DNA from: Cryobacterium sp. PH29-G1
GTDB lineage: Bacteria > Actinomycetota > Actinomycetes > Actinomycetales > Microbacteriaceae
Length of the DNA: 64,000 bases
Reading direction: 5' to 3'
Assembly: GCF_030063365.1 (NCBI RefSeq)
Contig: NZ_JASISY010000007.1
Span: forward strand, 62,001 to 126,000
Positions 25,916 through 34,504 of this stretch are shown in pieces (within the stretch, counting starts at the first letter, position 1; every line of letters starts with the position of its first letter). A program made the position numbers and the translations under genes. The notes beneath the pieces were generated by a model that saw nothing but the letters and a program-made list of their open reading frames with translations, had not been told where the DNA came from and did not search any database.

Positions 25916-26704
25916 ATGACCGACCAGCCCCGCATTCTCACCGAGCGTCGCGGCAACATTCTGCTGATCGGGTTCAACCGGCCCGAGAAACGCAACGCCG
26001 CCGACTTCTCCCTGCTGCAGCAGCTGGCACTGGCCTACGGTGAGCTCGACCGCGACCCCGAACTGCGCGTCGGCCTGGTCTACGCCGTCGGCGAGCACTT
26101 CACGGCCGGACTCGACCTCGCCGACATCGGTCCCCGGCTCGGTGCGAATGGGCTCGAGATGGTGCCGGAGGGCGGCATCAATCCGTGGCAAGTGGATGGC
26201 GAATCCCTGAGCAAACCGGTCGTGATCGCGGTGCAGGGCACCTGCCTCACCCTCGGCATCGAGCTGATGCTCGCGAGCGATATTGTGGTCGCCGCCGAGT
26301 CAACCCGGTTCGGGCAGATCGAGGTGGCCCGCGGCATTCTGCCCTTCGGCGGCGCGACGATTCGTTTTCCGCGCGCGGCCGGCTGGGGTAATGCCATGCG
26401 CTGGCTACTCACCGGCGACCTGTTCGATACCGCTGAGGCGCACCGGATGGGGCTCGTGCAGGAAATCGTGCCCGACGGAACCCAGCTCAACCGGGCGATC
26501 GAGCTCGCCGAGAAGATCGCCGCCCAGGCTCCCCTCGCCATCCAGGCCACCCTCGCCAACGCGCGTCTGGCCCAACGCGACGGGGCGGCATCCGCTGAAG
26601 CAGCGCTGCAGCCGGCCCTGGCCCGGCTGGCGCAGACCGAAGACAGCCGAATCGGCATGCAGGCCTTCATCACCCGCACCCCCGCCGTCTTCGTGGGCCG
26701 CTAG
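25916..26704 (+). CDS. Crotonase-family enzyme (enoyl-CoA hydratase/isomerase)
   Basis: A 262-aa crotonase-fold enzyme started at ATG 25916 behind a perfect GGAGG (25907-25911). The acyl-CoA oxyanion-hole segments are NRPEKRNAADFSLL and VGEHFTAGLDLADI, then PVVIAVQGTCLTLGIELMLASDIVVAA. The second Glu of true hydratases (in the A.FGxPE segment) is replaced: here it reads RFGQIEVARGILPFGGAT, keeping a Glu earlier and lacking the standard one, so hydratase activity on enoyl-CoA is not certain. A stand-alone gene without beta-oxidation partners. Confidence 0.85.
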   Translation: MTDQPRILTERRGNILLIGFNRPEKRNAADFSLLQQLALAYGELDRDPELRVGLVYAVGEHFTAGLDLADIGPRLGANGLEMVPEGGINPWQVDGESLSKPVVIAVQGTCLTLGIELMLASDIVVAAESTRFGQIEVARGILPFGGATIRFPRAAGWGNAMRWLLTGDLFDTAEAHRMGLVQEIVPDGTQLNRAIELAEKIAAQAPLAIQATLANARLAQRDGAASAEAALQPALARLAQTEDSRIGMQAFITRTPAVFVGR

Positions 26705-26715
26705 TCTTTTTGCCC

Positions 26716-26777
26716 GGGCCCGGGCCCGGAAAGCGGGCCCAGGCTAGATCATGGGCCCCCTTGCATAAGGTGGGCCC
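26716..26777. repeat. Cluster of five GGGCCC palindromes
   Basis: GGGCCC occurs at 26716, 26722, 26735, 26753 and 26772 within 62 bases, the first two inside a longer alternating CCCGGG run. It lies between the crotonase and the disulfide reductase genes and is probably a structured terminator/leader. Confidence 0.8.
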
Positions 26778-26834
26778 GGACATACCTCAGGGGTAGGCTT
26801 CCCCAAACCAGCAACAACCCCGTCAGGAGTTTCA

Positions 26835-28298
26835 ATGTCGAGTCAGACCTACGACGTCATCGTGATCGGCGGCGGTGCCATCGGCGAGAACGTTGCCGAC
26901 CGCACCGTGCAGGGCGGCCTGAGCACGGTCGTTGTGGAGAGCGACCTCGTCGGCGGTGAATGCTCCTATTGGGCCTGCATGCCATCGAAAGCATTGCTAC
27001 GCAGCGGCGCCGCTCTCGCTGCGGCCCAGCGAGTACCGGGGGCGGCCGAGGCCGTCACCGGAACCGTCGATGTGCGCGCCGCCCTCCAGCAGCGTGACGC
27101 CATTGCCAGCCATTGGAAGGACGACGGCCAAGCGAAGTGGCTCGACTCGGCCGGGATCGGCCTCGTGCGCGGCCACGCCCGCATCACCGGCGTGCGCGAA
27201 GTAACCGTGACCGGCGATGACGGCACCGTGACCGTGCTCACGGCCACGCACGCCGTCGTGGTCAGTACCGGATCGGCGGCGCTGTTGCCCGATGTTCCCG
27301 GTCTGAAGGACATCGAACCGTGGACCAGCCGGGAAGCGACGAGCGCCCAGCAGATCCCGCCGCGCCTGGCCATCATCGGCGGCGGGGTAGTCGCGGCCGA
27401 GATGGCCGCCGCCTATGCGTCGCTCGGGTCAGCGGTGACCATGATCGCCCGCAGTCCCCTGCTCGGCGGGCAGGAACCGTTCGCCGGAGAATTCGTCACC
27501 ACCGCCCTGCGCGACAACGGTGTGACCGTTCTCGTTGGCCCGTCAACGACCGGAGCGCACCGGGAAACCGACGGTGCGCTCACGCTCACCCTCGACGACG
27601 GCACCACGGTCACGGCCGACCAGGTGCTCGTGGCCATCGGCCGTACACCGCGCACCCTCGACCTCGGCCTGGACACGGTCGGCCTCTCCGACGGCGACTG
27701 GCTCGGAGTCGACGACACCCTGCTCGTGCAGGGCGACTCGCCCGCGCTGGCTGGCGACTGGCTCTATGCCACCGGTGACGTCAACCACCGGGCATTGCTC
27801 ACCCACCAGGGTAAATACCAGGCCCGCGCGGCCGGTGACGCGATCGTGACCCGGGCGGCCGGCACCCCGGTCGATGACGCACCGTGGGGCGCACACGTGG
27901 CAACCGCTGATCACGCCGCCGTACCGCAGGTGACGTTCACCGACCCCGAGGTCGCTTCGGTGGGGCTGACCGCCGCATCCGCGGTTAGGGCGGGCTATCG
28001 CATCCGCATTCTGGACTATAACCTCGCCAATCTGGGCGGCGCCTCGGTGCTGGCCGTCGGCTACGTCGGCCGGGCCCGGGCCATCGTCGATCTCGACCGG
28101 GAAGTGCTGCTGGGCGTCACTTTTGTCGGGCAGGATGTTGCGGAGCTGCTGCACTCGGCCACGATCGCCATTGTCGGCGAGGTGCCGATCAATCGGCTCT
28201 GGCACGCTGTGCCGAGCTACCCTACGCTGAGCGAGGTCTGGCTGCGCCTGCTCGAAGCGTACGGACGCCCCGGCTTCACCGAACACGAATCACGATAG
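26835..28298 (+). CDS. Flavoprotein disulfide reductase (lipoamide/mercuric reductase class)
   Basis: A 487-aa pyridine nucleotide-disulfide oxidoreductase. The FAD-binding GGGAIG is at 12-17. The redox-active pair is Cys43 and Cys48 in GGECSYWACMPSK, with the four-residue spacing of class I enzymes. The NAD(P)-binding GGGVVAAEMA is near 180 and the second FAD motif ATGDVNHRALLTHQGKYQ follows. The dimer-interface end HAVPSYPTLSEVWLRLLEA retains the catalytic His and Glu. The start follows AGGAG. Sequence does not tell between dihydrolipoamide, mycothione-like or other disulfide substrates. The HEAVH protein gene begins three bases after the stop. Confidence 0.87.
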   Translation: MSSQTYDVIVIGGGAIGENVADRTVQGGLSTVVVESDLVGGECSYWACMPSKALLRSGAALAAAQRVPGAAEAVTGTVDVRAALQQRDAIASHWKDDGQAKWLDSAGIGLVRGHARITGVREVTVTGDDGTVTVLTATHAVVVSTGSAALLPDVPGLKDIEPWTSREATSAQQIPPRLAIIGGGVVAAEMAAAYASLGSAVTMIARSPLLGGQEPFAGEFVTTALRDNGVTVLVGPSTTGAHRETDGALTLTLDDGTTVTADQVLVAIGRTPRTLDLGLDTVGLSDGDWLGVDDTLLVQGDSPALAGDWLYATGDVNHRALLTHQGKYQARAAGDAIVTRAAGTPVDDAPWGAHVATADHAAVPQVTFTDPEVASVGLTAASAVRAGYRIRILDYNLANLGGASVLAVGYVGRARAIVDLDREVLLGVTFVGQDVAELLHSATIAIVGEVPINRLWHAVPSYPTLSEVWLRLLEAYGRPGFTEHESR

Positions 28299-28301
28299 CG
28301 G

Positions 28302-28661
28302 ATGCACCGCATCCTCTTTGATTCGCCCGTCAGCCGCGCCGGTTATCTGTACGCGACCGCGTTCGGATTGGTCTGGGGCTCGATCTGGAGTACCGGGCGG
28401 GTCGAGAAGCGTGCGGGCCTGTACGTGTTTCGCGGCATGCCGAAATGGACCTTCGGCCGCGGCGGCTCCTGCGTGGGCGGCTGCTACCTCACCAGCCAGA
28501 ACGCCACAGCGGATGTGCTGGAGCACGAGGCCGTGCACAAGCGCCAGTGGCAGCGATTCGGCATGCTCTTTCCACTGCTCTACGCGCTGGCCGGGCGCAA
28601 TCCCCTGAAAAACCGTTACGAAATCGAGGCCGGCCTGAAAAAAGGCGGCTACATTCGTTAG
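28302..28661 (+). CDS. Small HEAVH-motif protein of unknown function, 119 aa
   Basis: The protein has an HExxH zinc-binding motif (HEAVH, 75-79) in ATADVLEHEAVHKRQW, preceded by a two-Cys loop (GGSCVGGCYLTS, Cys57 and Cys61) and by a hydrophobic stretch near 14-28. A later Glu (RYEIEAGLKKGG) could be the third ligand of a gluzincin-like site. Relatives in this family are often labelled Fe-S oxidoreductase without evidence. It is coupled to the disulfide reductase gene (3-base gap), so the pair may act together, and is followed by a strong terminator. Confidence 0.7.
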   Translation: MHRILFDSPVSRAGYLYATAFGLVWGSIWSTGRVEKRAGLYVFRGMPKWTFGRGGSCVGGCYLTSQNATADVLEHEAVHKRQWQRFGMLFPLLYALAGRNPLKNRYEIEAGLKKGGYIR

Positions 28662-28671
28662 GTTTTTCGGG

Positions 28672-28717
28672 ACCACAAAACCGCCCGGCCTGCATGCAGG
28701 CCGGGCGGTTTTGTGGT
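28672..28717. terminator. Bidirectional terminator, perfect 46-bp palindrome
   Basis: Two 23-bp arms meet at TGCATGCA with no mismatch; the arms run ACCACAAAACCGCCCGGCC and so on inward. It begins with AAAA and ends with TTTT at the foot of a GC-rich stem, so it works as an intrinsic terminator on both strands, between the convergent HEAVH and catalase genes. Confidence 0.95.
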
Positions 28718-28731
28718 GGTGCGGGGTAGTG

Positions 28732-30222
28732 CTACTGAGCGGCGACGAATTCGGCGTCGACCGCGGCGGCCTCAGCGAAGACGGCGAGGTTGGCACGCAG
28801 CTTCGCGCCCAGGTCGGCGTCAACACTGGTCCAGTACCAGATGGCACGCTCGGTGACCTCGGGACGAGTCACTCCGCTGATGGCACCGGTGATGGTGTCG
28901 AGGAACCGCGCCTTGGCAGCATCATCGAAGATGTCGCGGTACAGGGTTCCGGCCTGGCCGAAGTCGCTGTCCTCGCTGCGCAGGGTCGCGGCGGCACGCA
29001 GCAGCGTTCCGTCGCCTTCCCAGGCGCCTTCACCGGCAGCGGCCGCGTCGGCGACGGGGCCACCGAGGGAGTTCGGCGCATAGTTGGGCTCGCTCGGTGC
29101 GTTGAAGGCGTGACGCTGCGCGCCATCCTGCGAGTAGTTGTTAATCGGGACTCGGGGCGCGTTCACCGGGATCTGGGTGAAGTTGGTGCCCACGCGGTAA
29201 CGCTGCGCGTCGGGGTAGGAGAAGATGCGCGCCATGAGCATCTTGTCGGGGCTCGCCGCGATGCCGGGCACGAGGTTGGCCGGCGAGAACGCCGCCTGCT
29301 CGATCTCGGCGAAGAAGTTGTCGGGGTTGCGGTTAAGCGTGTGCGTTCCGACCGGGATCAGCGGGAAATCACCGAACGGCCAGACCTTGGTCACGTCAAA
29401 CGGGTTGAACCGGTAGGTGTTGGCCTGCTCGTAGGGCATGATCTGCACGGAGACGTCCCACGACGGGAAGTTGCCGGCCGCGATGGCGTCAGACAGGTCG
29501 CGACGGTAGTAGTCGGCATCCGCACCGGCAATGAGCTCGGCCTCTGACCCTTCCATCTCGACGTTGCCCTGGTTGGACTTGAAGTGGTACTTCACCCAGA
29601 AGCGCTCGCCTTCGGCGTTGATCCACTGGTACGTGTGCGAACCAAAGCCGGGCATTTCACGCCAAGAACGCGGCAGGCCGCGGTCCCCCATGAGGTAGGT
29701 GACCTGGTGAGCCGACTCCGGGGAGAGGGTCCAGAAGTCCCACTGCATGGTCGCGTCGCGCAGGCCGGTGCCCGGCAGTCGCTTCTGCGAGTGGATGAAG
29801 TCGGGAAACTTGATGCCGTCGCGGATGAAGAACACCGGGGTGTTGTTTCCGACGATGTCGTAGTTACCCTCCTCGGTGTAGAACTTCACTGAGAAGCCGC
29901 GCACATCGCGCCAGGTGTCAGGACTGCCCTGCTCGCCGGCAACGCTGGAGAAACGCTGCAGGGTGTCGGTGACGGTACCGGGCTGAAAAACTGCCGCGCG
30001 CGTGTATTTCGAGACGTCGCCGGTCACGACGAACTGGCCGTGCGCTCCGCCGCCCTTGGCGTGCACGATACGCTCCGGGATGCGCTCGCGGTTGAACTGG
30101 GCGAGCTTCTCGACCAGGTAGCGGTCGTGCAGCGCGGCAACGCCGTTGTCTCCAACGGTGAGCGAGTGCTCGTCGCTGGCGACAGGCGTTCCCGTCTGGG
30201 TGGTCGTGGGCTTAGTGGTCAT
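28732..30222 (-). CDS. katA: Heme catalase (KatA type, small subunit)
   Basis: A monofunctional catalase of 496 aa that breaks hydrogen peroxide into water and oxygen. The distal His54 is in [18 protein letters not shown], the conserved Asn is in [18 protein letters not shown], and the proximal heme ligand Tyr is near 336 in [16 protein letters not shown]. Length and lack of a C-terminal flavodoxin-like domain place it in the small-subunit clade. It lies 46 bases downstream of the Fur-family gene on the same strand and is expected to be controlled by it. Confidence 0.96.
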   Translation of the reverse strand: MTTKPTTTQTGTPVASDEHSLTVGDNGVAALHDRYLVEKLAQFNRERIPERIVHAKGGGAHGQFVVTGDVSKYTRAAVFQPGTVTDTLQRFSSVAGEQGSPDTWRDVRGFSVKFYTEEGNYDIVGNNTPVFFIRDGIKFPDFIHSQKRLPGTGLRDATMQWDFWTLSPESAHQVTYLMGDRGLPRSWREMPGFGSHTYQWINAEGERFWVKYHFKSNQGNVEMEGSEAELIAGADADYYRRDLSDAIAAGNFPSWDVSVQIMPYEQANTYRFNPFDVTKVWPFGDFPLIPVGTHTLNRNPDNFFAEIEQAAFSPANLVPGIAASPDKMLMARIFSYPDAQRYRVGTNFTQIPVNAPRVPINNYSQDGAQRHAFNAPSEPNYAPNSLGGPVADAAAAGEGAWEGDGTLLRAAATLRSEDSDFGQAGTLYRDIFDDAAKARFLDTITGAISGVTRPEVTERAIWYWTSVDADLGAKLRANLAVFAEAAAVDAEFVAAQ

Positions 30223-30268
30223 GATGCTCCTTGGTATGGATCAGCAACGCGCGGTTGACGGAGAAAAT

Positions 30269-30769
30269 TTAGGGGGCGGCCGTCTCGGCCTGACTGCCAA
30301 TATCGAGCTGGCACTGTGCGCAGAGACCCCAGTAGATGACCTCGGCGGCGCGCACGTCGAAACCGAGGGCATCCACCGGGGTGAGGCAGGGAGCGTGGCC
30401 GACGGCGCAGTCGACGTCGTGCACCACGCTGCAGCGGGTGCAGACGATGTGGTGATGGTTGTCGCCGACGCGGCGCTCGAACAGGGCGGGCGAACCGGCC
30501 GGTTCAATTTTGCGCACGAGCCCGGCGGTACCGAATGAGGCGAGCACTCCGTAGACGGCCTGCAGCGAGGTGCCGGGCAGATCGGAGCGCACCGCGCCGA
30601 ACAGGGCGTCGGCATTGGAGTGCGGCAGGTCGGTGAGGGCACGCAGCACGGCCAGGCGCGGCGCCGTGACCTTGAGACCAGCCGAGCGGATGCTGTCGGC
30701 GAGTAGGCTGGCGTCGGCCGCGGCCAGGCGCAGGCCAGCGTCGTCGTAGCTTGCCTCGGTCGCGGTCAT
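30269..30769 (-). CDS. Fur-family regulator (catalase-linked, FurA/CatR-like)
   Basis: A 166-aa Fur-fold repressor. A winged helix is in the N-terminal half (VTAPRLAVLRALTDLPHSNA), and the metal-sensing region carries HHH at 105-107 and two zinc knuckles, CTRC (110-113) and CAQC (150-153). The tight position in front of katA, as in FurA-KatG of actinobacteria, points to a peroxide-sensing repressor rather than an iron regulator. A perfect 9-5-9 palindrome lies 16 bases upstream of its start, giving a clear autoregulatory site. Confidence 0.88.
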   Translation of the reverse strand: MTATEASYDDAGLRLAAADASLLADSIRSAGLKVTAPRLAVLRALTDLPHSNADALFGAVRSDLPGTSLQAVYGVLASFGTAGLVRKIEPAGSPALFERRVGDNHHHIVCTRCSVVHDVDCAVGHAPCLTPVDALGFDVRAAEVIYWGLCAQCQLDIGSQAETAAP

Positions 30770-30785
30770 GATTCGACCTTACCAG

Positions 30786-30808
30786 TTGTTTTGAACGAAT
30801 CAAAACAA
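30786..30808. promoter_or_regulatory. Fur-type operator (perfect 9-5-9 palindrome)
   Basis: TTGTTTTGA (30786-30794), spacer ACGAA, TCAAAACAA (30800-30808). It sits just upstream of the Fur-family gene and about 60 bases upstream of the divergent MMPL gene, so it may influence both. Confidence 0.82.
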
Positions 30809-30869
30809 TGTGCACATCGAGCTTTAAGTAGCTAGCTAAGATAGCAATTATCGAGTTTTTGGAGGAACT

Positions 30870-32936
30870 GTGCTCGCGATCACGCGTTTCATCACGGGCA
30901 AGCGCACGGCCTGGGCGGTACTGCTCGGCACCGTCATTGCCGTCGGCCTGCTGTTTTCACTGCTGCCGGCCAATGAATCCGAGGACTTTCCCACCGCCGG
31001 CCTGCCCGACAGCAGCCAGGCCGCGCAGGTCACGGCGCTCTTGGCCGAGTTTCCCTCCGCCGACCAGACCGCCGCGATCGTGGTGTGGAGCCGGGATGGT
31101 GCCACGCTCACGACGGCCGACCGTGACGCCATCACCGCCGCGGCCGAAAACCTCGGCGTCGCCTCGATCGCGCCACGCGCCACGACACCGCAGTTCAGCG
31201 ACAACGGCCAGGCCGCCCTGAGCGTGATGCCCCTGGATGCCGGGGCAGCGACGGCCGACATCGCCCAGACGGCCACCGACATCCGGACGACCGCGTCGAC
31301 GGCGCTGCCGGACGGGTTGACCGCCTATGTCACCGGACCGGTTGGTTTTCAGGCCGATATTTCCAACGCTTTCGCCGGCGCCGACTTTCGCCTGCTGCTC
31401 GTCACGGTGATCGTGGTCGCGGTGCTGCTCATCGTGACCTACCGCAGCCCGGTGCTCTGGATCGTGCCGCTCGTCGTGGTGGGACTGGCCGACGGGCTCG
31501 CCTCGGTGGTCGCCGGGGCACTGGCCAAGCCGCTTGGCTTCGCCCTGGACGCCTCCATTTCGGGCATTCTGTCGGTGCTCGTGTTCGGTGCCGGCACCAA
31601 TTACGCTCTGCTGTTGGTGGCCCGCTACCGGGAGGAGCTGCTGCGCACCGAAAACCGCAACGACGCCATGCGCACCGCGGTGACGAGCGCCGGCCCGGCC
31701 ATCGCGGCCAGTGGCGGCACCGTGGCGCTGAGCCTGCTCACCCTGGTCTTCGCCGAATTGGCCGGCAACCGAGCACTCGGCATTGCCTGCGCTATCGGCG
31801 TCGTGATTGCCATTCTGTTCGCCCTGATCGTGCTCCCCGCCGCGCTCGTGGTGTGCGGTCGCGGCCTGTTCTGGCCGTTCATTCCGCGGGTGCAGTCCGA
31901 GACCACGCCGACGCGCACCGGCTTCTGGTTCCGGCTCGGCCGGGGAGTGTCCCGGCATCCGGTGGTCATCACCATCGTGTCGGTGCTCGCCATCGGCTCG
32001 CTCGCGTTCGGCCTGTCCGGCGCCTCGGTCGGACTCTCTCAGGCGGACCAGCTGCTCGGCAACCCGGAGTCGGTCGTGGCGCAGGACATCGTGGACACGT
32101 CTTTTTCGGCGGGACTGACCAGCCAGACCATTGTGCTGGCGCCGGATGCGGCATCCGCTGAGGCCGTGGCCGTGGCCCTGGCAACCACGGGGGTCTCCTC
32201 AGCGGTGGCCGGCGAGAACGCCGGCGGGCTCACCCGCATCGACGTCACTCTCGGCAGCGAACCGGGCAGCGACACCACGTTTTCAACGATCGCCCAGCTG
32301 CGCACCGACTTAGCGGATGCTCCCGGAGCGGTCTCGCAGTCGTTGGTCGGCGGCAGCGATGCCACGGCCCTGGATACCAAAACCAGCGCTGAGCGGGATC
32401 AAGACCTGATTCTGCCGCTCATCCTCGGGATCGTCTTTCTGATCCTGGCGCTGCTGCTGCGCTCGCTCGTTGCACCCGTTCTGCTCATCGCCACCGTGCT
32501 CGGCACCTTCTTTGCCAGCCTCGGTGCCTCCAACCTGATCTTTCAAAACCTGCTCGGCTTCGCCGCGTTCAACACCAACGTGGTCTTGTTTGCGTTCCTG
32601 TTTCTGGTGGCCCTCGGCGTGGATTACAACATCTTTTTGACGACGCGGGCCCGCGAGGAGGCCATGCATTACGGCACCAGGGACGGCATGGTGCGGGCGC
32701 TCTCGTCGACCGGTGCGGTGATCACGAGCGCCGGCATTCTGATAGCGGCGGTTTTCGCCGTGCTCGGAGTGCTTCCGGTGGTGGCGCTGACCCAGATCGG
32801 GGTGATCGTCTGCATCGGTGTGCTGCTCGACACCCTCGTCGTGCGCACCGTGCTGGTGCCGGCCATCGTATTCCTGCTCAATGACCGCTTCTGGTGGCCG
32901 TCGCGGCCGGCCTCCGCGCGCCCCTTCACCCGGTAG
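30870..32936 (+). CDS. MMPL-family RND transporter
   Basis: A 688-aa export protein with the internal duplication of MMPL/RND pumps: a first hydrophobic helix (about 12-32), a large external loop, about five helices (170-340), a second loop, and the repeat set (510-670). The proton-relay region is visible as FGAGTNYALLLVARYREELLR and, in the second half, ALGVDYNIFLTTRAREE. Some relatives carry lipids or siderophores, others drugs; the cargo here is unknown. The GTG start has GGAGGA in front. TAGCTAGCTA at 30829-30838, a perfect palindrome near the probable promoter, is a candidate operator; no dedicated regulator gene is adjacent other than the Fur-family gene. Confidence 0.88.
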   Translation: MLAITRFITGKRTAWAVLLGTVIAVGLLFSLLPANESEDFPTAGLPDSSQAAQVTALLAEFPSADQTAAIVVWSRDGATLTTADRDAITAAAENLGVASIAPRATTPQFSDNGQAALSVMPLDAGAATADIAQTATDIRTTASTALPDGLTAYVTGPVGFQADISNAFAGADFRLLLVTVIVVAVLLIVTYRSPVLWIVPLVVVGLADGLASVVAGALAKPLGFALDASISGILSVLVFGAGTNYALLLVARYREELLRTENRNDAMRTAVTSAGPAIAASGGTVALSLLTLVFAELAGNRALGIACAIGVVIAILFALIVLPAALVVCGRGLFWPFIPRVQSETTPTRTGFWFRLGRGVSRHPVVITIVSVLAIGSLAFGLSGASVGLSQADQLLGNPESVVAQDIVDTSFSAGLTSQTIVLAPDAASAEAVAVALATTGVSSAVAGENAGGLTRIDVTLGSEPGSDTTFSTIAQLRTDLADAPGAVSQSLVGGSDATALDTKTSAERDQDLILPLILGIVFLILALLLRSLVAPVLLIATVLGTFFASLGASNLIFQNLLGFAAFNTNVVLFAFLFLVALGVDYNIFLTTRAREEAMHYGTRDGMVRALSSTGAVITSAGILIAAVFAVLGVLPVVALTQIGVIVCIGVLLDTLVVRTVLVPAIVFLLNDRFWWPSRPASARPFTR

Positions 32937-32939
32937 CTG

Positions 32940-33014
32940 AACCGGCTCGGGCTAAACCGGCTCGCACTGAACCGGCTCGGGCTAAACCGGCTCGGGCTAA
33001 ACCGGCTCGGGCGG
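32940..33014. repeat. Five 15-bp tandem repeats entering the amidase 3' end
   Basis: The unit AACCGGCTCGGGCTA occurs at 32940, 32970 and 32985 exactly, at 32955 with four changes (AACCGGCTCGCACTG) and at 33000 with its last two bases changed. The first copies fill the gap between the convergent MMPL and amidase genes; the fifth is the last coding part of the amidase. Confidence 0.93.
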
Positions 33015-34427
33015 CACCCGATCCTGCCAGCGGATGCGTCGCTCCAGTTGGGCGCCGAGGGCCAGCAGGGTGGCTTCGCCGCCCGGGCGACCGATGAGCT
33101 GCACACCCATCGGCAGGCCATCCTTCGTCTGATGCACCGGCAGCACGATCGCCGGCAGGCCGCTCACGTTGATCATCGAGGTGAATGGCGTGTACTGCAC
33201 CTGCTGCTCGAAATTCGCCTCGGCGTCGACGGCGTCATACCAGCCCACCGGGCGTGGCGTCATCGCCATGGCCGGGGTCAGCACGGCATCAAACCGGGAC
33301 AGCTGGCGAATGAACGACCGCTCGTACGCGGTGAGCGCGGCGAGCGCCTCGGCCAGTTCCCGAGCGCCGAGCGCACGGCCACGGGCCAGCAGCCACTGCG
33401 TGAGCGGTTCGAGCAGGGCGATCTCGGCCTCGGTGTCGGCCGGGATGCTCGCGGCTCCGGCCTGCCAGATGGAGCGGAAAGCCGGCACATAACTCGAGTC
33501 GGGAACGAGCGAGACCTCGTCCAACCCGTGCTGCAGGGCAGCGAACTCGGACACGGCCAGATCGAGAGCGGTCTGGGCTTCGGGTGCGATCGTAATGGGG
33601 TAGTCGTTGTCCCACGCCGACGTGGTCATGACGCCGAGCTGAAAACGTCCTTCACCGCGCACCGCCGCGGCCAGCAGCGGGGTCTCCTCACCCGGAGCTC
33701 GCAGGGCGTAGTGGTGGTCGGGGTGGCCGTCACGCGGCGCGATCATCGCGTCCAGCAGCAGCGCGGCATCCGCTACCGTGCGGGCGAGCGGGCCGCCGAC
33801 CGCGAGGCCGCCGAGCTTGTCGATCCCGGAGGACGACGGCACCCGACCGCGGCTGGGCTTGAGCCCGACCAGGCCGCACGCGGCGGCCGGAATACGAATG
33901 GACCCGCCACCGTCGGAGCCGGGCGCGAACGGCAGCAAGCGTGCGGCGACCGCCACAGCGGCGCCGCCGCTGGATCCACCGGCACCCAGCGCGAGGTTCC
34001 ACGGGATACGAGCCGGCGGGGCAGCGAGGCTTTCCGTGTACGAGGCGAGGCCGAATTCCGGCGTGTTGGTCTTGCCGAGGCTGACTCCCCCGGCGTCATC
34101 GAGGGCCTGCACGAGGTCGTCCGATTCTTCGGGAACATAGTCGGCGAAGAGCCGTGAGCCGAATCCGGCGGGTACCCCGGCACGCAATTGCAGGTCCTTG
34201 TCGGCGAACGGGAGGCCCCAGAGCGGTGCGGTGCGGGGCATCCGCTCTTCAACGTAGCGGGCCCGGGCGCGAGCGGCGTCGGCGGTCACGGTGACGAACG
34301 CGCCGAGCATCGGATTGAATTTCTCGATGCGGGCGAGATAGTGCTCCGTGAGCTCGCTCGGACTGATATCGCGGTTCTGCAGTGCCTGCCATTGTTCCAA
34401 GGCGGTCAGTTCGTGTGGATCAGCCAT
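32997..34427 (-). CDS. Amidase-signature family enzyme
   Basis: A 476-aa amidase with the Ser-cisSer-Lys catalytic triad: Lys in PFADKDLQLRAG, and both serines in the signature GAGGSSGGAAVAVAARLLPF followed by GSDGGGSIRIPAAACGLVGL. The fold is cytoplasmic. ATG 34427 (MADPHELTALEQWQALQ) is the natural start; the longer frame to 34544 would reach into the divergent SDR gene. Substrate is unknown. Not part of a gatCAB set. Its C-terminal residues lie in the 15-bp repeat array. Confidence 0.88.
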   Translation of the reverse strand: MADPHELTALEQWQALQNRDISPSELTEHYLARIEKFNPMLGAFVTVTADAARARARYVEERMPRTAPLWGLPFADKDLQLRAGVPAGFGSRLFADYVPEESDDLVQALDDAGGVSLGKTNTPEFGLASYTESLAAPPARIPWNLALGAGGSSGGAAVAVAARLLPFAPGSDGGGSIRIPAAACGLVGLKPSRGRVPSSSGIDKLGGLAVGGPLARTVADAALLLDAMIAPRDGHPDHHYALRAPGEETPLLAAAVRGEGRFQLGVMTTSAWDNDYPITIAPEAQTALDLAVSEFAALQHGLDEVSLVPDSSYVPAFRSIWQAGAASIPADTEAEIALLEPLTQWLLARGRALGARELAEALAALTAYERSFIRQLSRFDAVLTPAMAMTPRPVGWYDAVDAEANFEQQVQYTPFTSMINVSGLPAIVLPVHQTKDGLPMGVQLIGRPGGEATLLALGAQLERRIRWQDRVPPEPV

Positions 34428-34504
34428 GTCCCGAGCATAGTTCGAGCGGGGCCGGCGACCCGCCAACTCTGGTTTTGCCGGCTCGGGAAGGCTACCCTCA
34501 GTCC

